A stretch of 8,257 nucleotides of DNA from Bacillota bacterium (GTDB taxonomy: Bacteria; Bacillota; Clostridia; Lutisporales; Lutisporaceae), in NCBI GenBank assembly GCA_023230985.1, contig JALNWH010000089.1, positions 1-8,257 on the forward strand, in the 5' to 3' direction. Position 1 is the first letter of the stretch; every line of letters begins with the position of its first letter. A model generated the notes under the pieces. It ran no database searches. It had not been told where the DNA came from and worked only from the letters and a program-made list of their open reading frames with translations. Position numbers and translations under genes: made by a program. This document shows positions 1 to 5,770 of this stretch, piece by piece.

Positions 1-1
1 A

Positions 2-403
2 AGAAAGCTGAGCTTCATACCTAATGAAAGTATAGATTTGGTTTGTATGCATCCACCTTATGCAGACGTAATAAAATATAGCGAGCATTTGGAAAATGAT
101 ATATCGTTATTGCCTGTAGATAGATTTTTAGAATCTATGGTGGAAGTTGCAGAGGAATGTAAAAGAATCCTAAGGGAAGGGAAATACTGCGCTTTCTTAA
201 TCGGAGATATTAGAAAAAATGGTAAAGTTATGCCGCTGGGATTTAGAACAATGGAAATATTTTTGAAATCAGGATTTGAGATTAAGGAAATAGTATTAAA
301 GGAACAGTTTAATTGTAGGTCTACAAAAAAATGGTTAAAAAAAAGCATTGACAAAAACTTTTTGCTATTAGCTCATGAGTATCTTTTTGTTATGATGAAA
401 TAA
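2..403 (+). CDS. DNA methyltransferase (N6-adenine/N4-cytosine type), 3' part
   Basis: This is the C-terminal ~133 residues of a SAM-dependent DNA amino-methyltransferase; the frame is open to the left edge, so the start lies outside the window. The catalytic motif IV is present as HPPY (50-61) inside the hydrophobic context DLVCMHPPYADVIKYS, which is how these enzymes present the loop that holds the flipped base. Downstream are features usual for the end of the fold: a helix ending CKRILREGKY, a strand CAFLIGDIRKNGKV, a helix GFRTMEIFLKSGF and the terminal strand HEYLFVMMK. The first position of motif IV is usually D, N or S; here it is H, which may mark a subfamily. The target sequence and the exocyclic nitrogen modified cannot be told from this part. 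An interrupted frame follows directly (403-633), possibly a former partner gene. The family call is secure; the role (restriction-modification or orphan) is open. Confidence 0.85.
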   Translation, partial: RKLSFIPNESIDLVCMHPPYADVIKYSEHLENDISLLPVDRFLESMVEVAEECKRILREGKYCAFLIGDIRKNGKVMPLGFRTMEIFLKSGFEIKEIVLKEQFNCRSTKKWLKKSIDKNFLLLAHEYLFVMMK

Positions 404-633
404 GTAGAAAGCCTTCAAAAAATCATGCGATAAATTTGGAGGCTTTGTTATCTTACTATAAAAACTATGGAACTGAATGGGACAAAGCTGAACCGGATGT
501 AGAGGAAATTAATGATTTTTTGAAGTATATTATAAAAGATAGTTAGTACTTTCCAGGTATAGACGATAGGCTAGGCCATTTGATAAATGAAAGGAACACT
601 TTTACAGAAGAATGTTTTAATGACTATTTTTAA
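403..633 (+). pseudogene. Decayed coding frame with internal TAG, unknown family
   Basis: A single frame runs from the methyltransferase stop to a TAA at 631-633 with only one interruption, a TAG at 544-546. Before the TAG the translation includes LEALLSYYKNYGTEW and AEPDVEEINDFLKYI; after it come GIDDRLGHLINERNTF and TEECFNDYF. Composition on both sides looks like real protein: balanced charged, aromatic and hydrophobic residues and helix-like spacing. No ATG and no convincing Shine-Dalgarno is visible at its left end, so this is probably the remnant of a gene that lost its start and gained a nonsense codon. I do not recognise the family. Its position immediately behind a DNA methyltransferase makes a dead restriction or accessory partner conceivable, but that is inference only. 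The fragment could also be chance open sequence. Confidence 0.4.
408..446 (+). terminator. Weak hairpin after the methyltransferase gene
   Basis: AAAGCCTTC (408-416) can pair with GGAGGCTTT (438-446), giving 9 pairs including one G-T, around a 21-base AT-rich loop. It starts 5 bases after the methyltransferase stop codon. The loop is long and no T-tract follows the short TTT, so termination is only a possibility. The hairpin also lies inside the interrupted frame 403-633. Confidence 0.3.
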
Positions 634-653
634 TTATCGTGCCTGGTATTATT

Positions 654-670
654 CTAGTGGGGGACACTAG
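654..670 (+). repeat. Perfect hairpin just upstream of the fusion gene's RBS
   Basis: CTAGTG (654-659) and CACTAG (665-670) are perfect inverted repeats around a GGGGA loop. The hairpin ends one base before the AGGGG ribosome binding site of the gene at 684, and GTGCCTGGTAT (639-649) lies just upstream. The GTGCCTGG...GGGGACAC layout resembles the REP-like repeats elsewhere in the window, so it may be a degenerate copy rather than a translational control element. Confidence 0.45.
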
Positions 671-671
671 T

Positions 672-676
672 AGGGG
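672..676 (+). promoter_or_regulatory. Ribosome binding site deciding the start at ATG 684
   Basis: AGGGG lies 7 bases before ATG 684. No comparable purine run precedes the in-frame GTG at 639, where the upstream bases are AT-rich. This fixes the start of the DUF3781-GNAT protein. Confidence 0.7.
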
Positions 677-683
677 TGTGCTT

Positions 684-1400
684 ATGGATAATCTGATAAA
701 TAATATAGAAAAACTGCATACGACGGCGTTGAGTAAAGCTCGCGTCAGGAATAACCTGCATTTAGGCACGCTGGACGTTGTTGAGTGGTGCCAACAAGCT
801 GTAGAGCATGCAAATTATATTATGAAATCGGGCAAAAACTATTACGTCTATTATAATGGGGATGTAATAACGATAAATGCGCATAGTTATACAATTATTA
901 CCGCACATAAGATTAATGCTAAAATTCGTGTTATGGGAGAATCCGATCATGCGTGTCTGGACGAATTCTTATATCAAGCGATCTTCATTCCAAAAGGAGA
1001 GGATGTTCCGCCTAGGAATATAATCAATGTACCTGAAATATTCATTTACATAAAAAACTTTGGGGAGGAAATTGGTGACCTAGGTGTGGTTGCAGAACAG
1101 AATGGTCAGGTTGTCGGGGCTGCGTGGACGCGTATTATACACGCTTACGGCCATATTGATGAAAATATCCCTGAACTCGCTATTTCATTACTGCCGGAGT
1201 TTAGAGGATATGGCATAGGAGCAAAGCTTATGAAAAAGCTTTTTAAGGTCATAGAAGAAAACGGGTACAGCCAAACATCCCTTTCGGTGCAGAAAGATAA
1301 TCCTGCTGTAAGGTTTTATCAACGCTTGGGTTATGAAATTATAAATGATAAGGTTGATCATGTAGGCAACGGAGATTACTTGATGATAAAAATTTTATAG
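684..1400 (+). CDS. DUF3781-GNAT acetyltransferase fusion protein
   Basis: This 238-residue protein joins two domains that I know as separate proteins. Residues 1-77 match DUF3781 (typical features EKLHTTALSKARVRNNL, DVVEWC, and the closing VITINAHSYTIITAHK); the function of that family is unknown to me. Residues 79-238 are a GNAT N-acetyltransferase of a clostridial type (FLYQAIFIPKGE, GHIDENIPELAISLLPE), with the acetyl-CoA pyrophosphate loop RGYGIGAKL at 174-182 and the C-terminal SLSVQKDNPAVRFYQRLGY. Almost no linker separates them. The start is ATG 684 because AGGGG at 672-676 lies 7 bases upstream and DUF3781 begins there; an in-frame GTG at 639 has no RBS. The acetyl acceptor cannot be predicted. 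The gene sits alone between REP-like repeats at 639-649 and 1401-1411. It could be a genuine fusion or a recent deletion joining two neighbours. Confidence 0.85.
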   Translation: MDNLINNIEKLHTTALSKARVRNNLHLGTLDVVEWCQQAVEHANYIMKSGKNYYVYYNGDVITINAHSYTIITAHKINAKIRVMGESDHACLDEFLYQAIFIPKGEDVPPRNIINVPEIFIYIKNFGEEIGDLGVVAEQNGQVVGAAWTRIIHAYGHIDENIPELAISLLPEFRGYGIGAKLMKKLFKVIEENGYSQTSLSVQKDNPAVRFYQRLGYEIINDKVDHVGNGDYLMIKIL

Positions 1401-1494
1401 ATGCCAGGTACAACTATTTGATGTATTTATCCACTTGTGGGTTATGTGGGTTTGCTTTATATTGGCTGCGTAATAAATGTGGATGCCAGGCACC
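1401..1494 (+). repeat. Two ATGCCAGGyACc repeat units in the spacer
   Basis: ATGCCAGGTAC (1401-1411) begins at the first base after the fusion gene's stop, and ATGCCAGGCACC (1483-1494) lies 24 bases before the radical SAM gene. Both are the reverse complement type of the GTGCCTGGTAT seen at 639-649. The 1401 unit and the 639 unit therefore flank the DUF3781-GNAT gene as imperfect inverted repeats (9 of 11 bases). Between the two units I see no gene, only AT-rich DNA with a small CCACTTGTGG palindrome. Confidence 0.5.
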
Positions 1495-1517
1495 TTAATT
1501 GAAAGCAGGGTTATAAT

Positions 1518-2381
1518 ATGCATTATTGTGATTATAAAACGATACTCTCTCCGCAGAACGGAATGAATCTATTTCGTGGATGTTCTCATGGCTGTATTTA
1601 CTGTGACAGCCGAAGCTCTTGTTATCAAATTAAACATGATTTTGAGGACATAGAGATTAAACGTAATGCTCCCCTTATTTTAGAAGATCAATTGCGCAGA
1701 AAGAGGAAGCCTTGCATGATTAGTACAGGCTCTATGTGTGATCCATACTTACATTTGGAAGAAGAATTACAAGTTACCCGCCAATGTCTTGCTATCATTG
1801 AACGATATGGCTTTGGACTCACAATTTTGACAAAGTCCTCCCGGATTCTTAGGGATTTAGACTTGCTGAAAGCCATAAACGAACAAGCTAAATGTGTCGT
1901 TCAGGTGACATTAACTACCCATGATGAAGAATTATGTAGAAAATTAGAACCAAATGTATCTACAACATTGGAGAGGGTTCATGTTTTGGAGGTTATGCAA
2001 GATAATGGCATACCAACTGTAGCATGGCTTAGTCCCATTTTGCCTTTCATCAACGATACAGAAGAAAACCTGAGTGGATTATTGGATTACTGTATAAAGG
2101 CAAAGGTTCACGGGATTATATGCTTTGGGTTTGGTGTAACTTTACGGGAAGGTAACAGGGAACATTTTTATACCCAACTTGATCGGCTTTTTCCCGGTAT
2201 AAAACAAAAGTATATCCAAGCCTTTGGAAACGCATATATATGTAATAGTCCTAATAACAATCATTTGATGCCTGTGTTTAAGGAAACATGTGAGAAACAT
2301 AGTATCTTATGGAAACCTGATGATATATTTGCCTATTTAAAAGCCTTTGAAGAAAAAAACCAGCAATTATCTCTGTTTTGA
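1518..2381 (+). CDS. SPL-family radical SAM protein
   Basis: This is a 287-residue cytosolic radical SAM enzyme of the SplB-like group (COG1533, named after spore photoproduct lyase). The cluster-binding motif is at residues 22-29 (CSHGCIYC), i.e. C-x3-C-x2-C with C22, C26 and C29, which holds the 4Fe-4S cluster that cleaves SAM. It is preceded by the family's N-terminal TILSPQNGMNLFRG and followed by the strand-and-loop STGSMCDPY typical of this group. Later strands (LTILTKSSRILRDLDLL, VVQVTLTTHDEELCRKLEP, TVAWLSPILPFINDTEENL) fit the partial TIM barrel. It is shorter than bona fide spore photoproduct lyase and I do not assign DNA repair activity; the substrate is unknown. Start: ATG 1518 with AGGG 7 bases upstream. 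It is a single gene flanked by repeats. Confidence 0.9.
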   Translation: MHYCDYKTILSPQNGMNLFRGCSHGCIYCDSRSSCYQIKHDFEDIEIKRNAPLILEDQLRRKRKPCMISTGSMCDPYLHLEEELQVTRQCLAIIERYGFGLTILTKSSRILRDLDLLKAINEQAKCVVQVTLTTHDEELCRKLEPNVSTTLERVHVLEVMQDNGIPTVAWLSPILPFINDTEENLSGLLDYCIKAKVHGIICFGFGVTLREGNREHFYTQLDRLFPGIKQKYIQAFGNAYICNSPNNNHLMPVFKETCEKHSILWKPDDIFAYLKAFEEKNQQLSLF

Positions 2382-2386
2382 AATAA

Positions 2387-2403
2387 GGTGACAGTCACGT
2401 CAC
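2387..2403 (+). repeat. GGTGACAGTCAC palindromic repeat
   Basis: GTGAC-A-GTCAC (2388-2398) is a perfect inverted repeat, followed at once by another GTCAC (2399-2403). It begins 6 bases after the radical SAM stop codon. Its length, position after a stop and G/C-rich core in AT-rich DNA resemble the other REP-like units here. No T-tract follows, so it is not a convincing terminator. Confidence 0.45.
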
Positions 2404-2443
2404 TTAGTCAGTTATTGAAAAAATAGTAATCTAGGCAAAATCC

Positions 2444-2551
2444 ATGAATTGGGAAGCACAAACCAATTGTTATAAGATAAACCCAAATAAGCAGGCAAGC
2501 CTAGCTAGGGAGTTTGGTATAAATATACTAAATGGAAGAAAGTCGCTTTAA
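2444..2551 (+). pseudogene. 35-codon frame with helix-turn-helix-like segment, possible remnant
   Basis: An ATG-started frame of 35 codons includes NKQASLAREFGINI, which resembles the first part of a helix-turn-helix motif in a transposase, resolvase or repressor. The purine cue upstream is weak (AGG near 2433). The frame then ends quickly in NGRKSL. I do not recognise the family; it may be a leftover of a mobile-element or regulator gene, or chance. The rest of the 2382-2603 spacer holds the GTGAC palindrome and a small hairpin (2571-2589). Confidence 0.25.
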
Positions 2552-2570
2552 AATAGGAGAACCTTTATAA

Positions 2571-2589
2571 ATCATCTTAGTTAAGTGAT
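2571..2589 (+). promoter_or_regulatory. Small near-palindrome before the HEAT-like gene
   Basis: ATCATCTTAGTTAAGTGAT reads as ATCA-CTTA / TAAG-TGAT with one bulged base and a two-base centre. It ends just before the GGAGGTGG ribosome binding site of the gene at 2604. It could be an operator or a short RNA hairpin; there is no further support. Confidence 0.25.
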
Positions 2590-2603
2590 GTGGAGGTGGC
2601 TAT

Positions 2604-3056
2604 ATGTCAATTATCGAAGGTCTAATAAAGGGCCTAATGGATCATGATGATAAAAAAGCTTATGAATGTTTAAAGGAACTAGAAGAGGAAAGTAGTTCAA
2701 CCTCTAAGGTTTATCCCTTCTTTGATACTTTTATAAAAATGCTTAGTAGTGATAACTCTTATATAAGAACAAGAGGTCTTGTCCTTATCGCAGTAAATGC
2801 CAAATGGGATTCAAACAATAAAATTGATGAAATAATTGATAAATATTTAAAATACACAACAGATGAAAAGCCAATAACTGCAAGGCAATGTATCAAGCTT
2901 TTGCCTACTATTGTAAGATACAAACCTAATTTAAAGAATCATATTGAAAATACGCTTCATTATATTGATCTATCAAAATATAAAGAAAATATGCAGGCGC
3001 TTATTATAAAGGACATTCAAAAAGCGTTGGATGATATTTATAGAATAGAAGAATAG
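2604..3056 (+). CDS. Small HEAT-repeat-like (SufBD-like) helical protein
   Basis: This 150-residue cytosolic protein is predicted to be all helical. It has an N-terminal amphipathic helix (IIEGLIKGLMDHDDKKAYECLKEL broken into turns), then helix pairs such as PFFDTFIKMLSSDNSYIRTRG/LVLIAVNAKWD and PITARQCIKLLPTIVRYKP/LKNHIENTL that look like HEAT-type repeats. Related clostridial proteins are often labelled SufBD protein or HEAT repeat protein; despite the first name I see no Fe-S scaffold residues. Such repeats usually mediate protein contacts, so a binding role is likely, with partner unknown. The start is ATG 2604, with a strong GGAGGTGG site 5-12 bases upstream. The stop codon TAG overlaps the first base of the REP-like repeat at 3056. 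Confidence 0.75.
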   Translation: MSIIEGLIKGLMDHDDKKAYECLKELEEESSSTSKVYPFFDTFIKMLSSDNSYIRTRGLVLIAVNAKWDSNNKIDEIIDKYLKYTTDEKPITARQCIKLLPTIVRYKPNLKNHIENTLHYIDLSKYKENMQALIIKDIQKALDDIYRIEE

Positions 3057-3114
3057 GTGTCGGACACCACTGCTTATGGTAGCCAAATAAGTGGCTAACT
3101 GACGTGCCTGACAC
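3056..3114 (+). repeat. REP-like nested hairpin, copy 1
   Basis: The unit opens with the perfect palindrome GGTGTC-G-GACACC (3056-3068), contains TAGCCA-AATAAG-TGGCTA (3080-3097, 6-bp stem and 6-base loop) and closes with GACGTGCCTGACAC (3101-3114). The 5' GTGTCGGACAC can pair with the 3' GTGCCTGACAC with few mismatches, so the whole forms a nested hairpin. A diverged second copy lies at 5718-5755. This is the form expected of REP/RAYT-type repeats. Confidence 0.65.
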
Positions 3115-3174
3115 TTTAACTCCCAGGGGAATTGAAGGCGGCAAGCAGTTTAATTGAGAGAGGAATAACGACTT

Positions 3175-4365
3175 ATGATACTAAAAGCGAATCAGAAAAA
3201 TGGAGATCAACTATCAATCCTTGGATTTGGCTGTATGAGACTTCCTACCAAAGGCGTGGGGATTGATGAAGACCAATCAATCAAAATGATAAGAAATGCC
3301 ATAAATAATGGAGTTAATTACTTTGATACAGCATACTTCTACCATAATGGCAAAAGCGAATCTTTGCTTGGGGATGCTCTAGTGGGTGGGTATCGTGAAA
3401 AGGTTAAGATAGCAACGAAGCTTCCCCCTTTTCTGATAAGTAAGCTGGAAGGCGGAAAGAAAATATTTGCGACTCAAATTGCAAGGCTTAAGACAAATTA
3501 TATTGACTACTATCTACTTCATATGCTTACTGATAAAGCAACCTTTGATAGGATGGCGGATTTGGGGATAATGGAATGGCTTGAAGAGCTAAAAAGAAAA
3601 AGAATCATTCACAATATCGGATTTTCCTTTCATGGTAATAAGATGGATTTTGAACAAATCATTCAGGCATATCCCTGGGATATCTGCCAAATACAATATA
3701 ATTATCTAGATGAGAATAACCAAGCTACAAAATCCGGACTTCAATTAGCAAATTTTTTAGGAATTCCTGTAGTTATCATGGAGCCCCTTCGTGGCGGTAA
3801 ATTGGTTAATAACCTGCCGACAGAAGCTATAAAAGAGTTTGAAAGCTACCATGAAAAGAGAACTCCCGCAGAGTGGGCATTACGCTGGTTGTGGAACCAG
3901 CCGGAAATAAATGTAGTTCTTTCCGGAATGAGTGATGAAACACAGCTAGAAGAAAATATAAAGATTGCGTCCAAGGCAGAGCCAAATTCACTAAGTACTG
4001 AAGAACTGAAGATATTTGAAAGCGTAAAGGCTATCCTACATGAAAAAACGAAGATTCCCTGCACCGCTTGTGGGTATTGTATGCCATGCCCATACGGTGT
4101 TGATATTCCCGGCTGTTTCGCAAGTTATAACGATAAGTACTTGCTGGGATTAAAACAAAACAGGTGGCATTATATGCAAACCTTAGGCGTTCTTTCGAAA
4201 CAACCGGCCTATGCCTCAATTTGTAAAGAATGCGGAAAGTGTGAGGAATCCTGTCCGCAAAAAATTCAGATACGCCAGCAATTAAAGATTATTAGAAAGG
4301 AAATGGAGTTACCTTTTTTTAAAACTATAGTAAAAATAGTTCGTAAGGCAACTAAAATAGAATGA
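3175..4365 (+). CDS. Aldo/keto reductase with C-terminal 4Fe-4S domain (COG1453 type)
   Basis: This 396-residue cytosolic oxidoreductase has an aldo/keto reductase barrel at about residues 1-285 followed by an iron-sulphur domain at about 290-370. The barrel keeps the catalytic tetrad: D51 and Y56 in FDTAYFYHNGKSE, K82 in ATKLPP and H116 in YLLHML. The tail carries C296, C299, C302 and C305 (CTACGYCMPC) and a classical C-x2-C-x2-C-x3-C-P set at C350, C353, C356 and C360. The cysteines can hold two 4Fe-4S clusters, as in ferredoxin-like domains. The family, common in anaerobes, probably couples carbonyl/alcohol chemistry to electron transfer by ferredoxin; the substrate is unknown. The length fits the family. 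Start: ATG 3175, with AGAGGAA about 10 bases upstream. It lies alone behind the REP-like repeat. Confidence 0.9.
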   Translation: MILKANQKNGDQLSILGFGCMRLPTKGVGIDEDQSIKMIRNAINNGVNYFDTAYFYHNGKSESLLGDALVGGYREKVKIATKLPPFLISKLEGGKKIFATQIARLKTNYIDYYLLHMLTDKATFDRMADLGIMEWLEELKRKRIIHNIGFSFHGNKMDFEQIIQAYPWDICQIQYNYLDENNQATKSGLQLANFLGIPVVIMEPLRGGKLVNNLPTEAIKEFESYHEKRTPAEWALRWLWNQPEINVVLSGMSDETQLEENIKIASKAEPNSLSTEELKIFESVKAILHEKTKIPCTACGYCMPCPYGVDIPGCFASYNDKYLLGLKQNRWHYMQTLGVLSKQPAYASICKECGKCEESCPQKIQIRQQLKIIRKEMELPFFKTIVKIVRKATKIE

Positions 4366-4507
4366 TGAAATACAAGGTGTTGATGTGAGGTTGTGTATAA
4401 GGTGTGTGCTTCGCATAAAGAATGGTCGCCCCTTGATACTGAGATTAATTTTATAAGTTCCTTGGCATAATAAGCTATAAATAAAGCCAATTAAGGATAA
4501 AAATAAA

Positions 4508-5476
4508 ATGACATTAAAACATCAAAAAGACCCGCTTATATTTCAGGGGAAAAGAAAAGGGAAAAAATACTTTGAAGGATGGTATTTTAAACAAGTCTCA
4601 TGGGACGCTGAGAATATAATTAGTATAATTCCGGGTATTTCTAAAGATCCCTTGGATCCCCACTGTTTTGTTCAAGTAATTACTCTATTTAATGGATTAA
4701 GCAATCATGAGATACTGAGAACTCATTATTATAAATACTCTATTGATGAATTTAAAATCAAGGATGAACCCTTTCGTCTAGTGGTAGGGGATAGTTTATT
4801 CGATAGTAAGGGGATAATGCTGAATCTTAAAAATGAAAGCTGTAGGATTAAAGGGGATATTAAGTTCTCACCGTTTACTAAAATTCGTAGAAAGATTACA
4901 TCACCTAGTGCCATGGGCTATTTTGCATACTTCAATTTCATGGAATGCAACCATGATATCATAAGCATGAATCATAGTCTTAATGGAAAGTTGATGATAA
5001 ATGAAAAAGAGATAGATTTAAACCAAGGTAAGGGATATATAGAAAAAGATTGGGGAATGTCTTTTCCCAGGGAATACATTTGGCTTCAATCCAATCATTT
5101 TGGCGAAGATAGCGCAAGCATTATGTTATCTATTGCCAGAATACCGTTTCTTGGCATGGAATTCCAGGGATTTATCTGTAATCTTACTTTAAATGGTCGG
5201 GAGTTTAGGTTTGCCACTTACAATAACAGTAAAATAATAAAATTCAGCTGCGTAGAGGGGCTGATGAAATTCGTAATTGCTAAGGGAAAGTATGAGCTTA
5301 TAATCAATGGGGAAATTTGTGATAGCTTAGGCTCAATGAAGGCACCCGGCAATGGAGCAATGAACAAAATTATAAAAGAAGGATTGGACGGTTATGTAGA
5401 TATAAAGCTATCAATAAACTCACGTACTTTGTTTGAAGGAAGGGGAGCGCCATGTGCTATTGAAATAGTGAAATAA
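4508..5476 (+). CDS. Tocopherol-cyclase-like protein
   Basis: This 322-residue protein resembles the tocopherol cyclase family (PF14249). The N-terminal signature is YFEGWYFKQV (residues 21-30), followed by SIIPGIS; a second conserved block is GYIEKDWGMSFPREYIWLQSNHF (residues 176-198, quoted in two parts here as GYIEKDWG and IWLQSNHF). The fold should be a beta-rich lipocalin-like pair of barrels. There is no signal peptide or membrane segment, so it is probably cytosolic. Plant and cyanobacterial members cyclise tocopherol precursors; no tocopherol pathway is visible here and bacterial relatives have no known reaction that I can name, so the function is open. Start: ATG 4508 with AAGGA 10 bases upstream. 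The 142-base spacer before it (4366-4507) shows no repeat or convincing promoter. It converges with the PucR gene. Confidence 0.8.
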   Translation: MTLKHQKDPLIFQGKRKGKKYFEGWYFKQVSWDAENIISIIPGISKDPLDPHCFVQVITLFNGLSNHEILRTHYYKYSIDEFKIKDEPFRLVVGDSLFDSKGIMLNLKNESCRIKGDIKFSPFTKIRRKITSPSAMGYFAYFNFMECNHDIISMNHSLNGKLMINEKEIDLNQGKGYIEKDWGMSFPREYIWLQSNHFGEDSASIMLSIARIPFLGMEFQGFICNLTLNGREFRFATYNNSKIIKFSCVEGLMKFVIAKGKYELIINGEICDSLGSMKAPGNGAMNKIIKEGLDGYVDIKLSINSRTLFEGRGAPCAIEIVK

Positions 5477-5644
5477 TAGTTTTAAATATTACTACTGGTT
5501 TAGAAAACTTAGAAAAACAGCATGTGAAAAATTAACTGTGATAGATGAAACAAGCGAGCTTTAGTAGATTTATATGAAAAACTAGCAGAGGCAGAGAATA
5601 TCTCCACGTGCCTTGAGAATACAAAAAAGATTCATAACCAATAA
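5476..5644 (+). pseudogene. Frameshifted coding remnant, unknown family
   Basis: Three frames give consecutive protein-like stretches that join in order: ITTGLENLEKQHVKN from 5476, then EKLTVIDETSEL, then LVDLYEKLAEAENISTCL and ENTKKIHNQ, ending at TAA 5642-5644. Two single-base shifts would restore one helical, charged, coiled-coil-like C-terminus. No start codon with RBS is visible. I take it as the tail of a dead gene whose 5' part is gone. The family is not recognised, and chance cannot be excluded. Confidence 0.35.
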
Positions 5645-5717
5645 ACACCTATATTCAAATTAAATGCATCTATTTAATAAGGCGGTATAGTTAAAATCCA
5701 TAAAGAATACACATATA

Positions 5718-5755
5718 TAGCCAAATAAGTGCCGAACCGACGTGCTTGGCGTTAT
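5718..5755 (+). repeat. REP-like repeat, diverged copy 2
   Basis: TAGCCAAATAAGTG (5718-5731) is identical to 3080-3093, and the following ACCGACGTGCTTGGCGTT aligns with AACTGACGTGCCTGACACTT of copy 1 with several changes. The internal TAGCCA stem has lost its partner (GCCGAA instead of TGGCTA), so the hairpin is degenerate. It lies between the convergent genes at 4508-5476 and 5771-6895. The remaining spacer DNA is AT-rich with no clear terminator. Confidence 0.6.
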
Positions 5756-5770
5756 CATTAATAATACCCA

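Noticed and set aside
639..683. GTG at 639 as the start of the DUF3781-GNAT protein
   Set aside because: It lies inside the GTGCCTGGTAT repeat, has no Shine-Dalgarno, and would add 15 residues not typical of DUF3781; ATG 684 has AGGGG at the right distance.
4423..4456. Promoter TTGATA ... TATAAG upstream of the tocopherol-cyclase-like gene
   Set aside because: The spacing is only about 14 bases and neither box is strong, so I do not list it as a feature.
3846..4490. Minus-strand open frames across the aldo/keto reductase and the spacer after it
   Set aside because: They overlap conserved catalytic and cluster-binding segments of the real gene and show no protein family signal.
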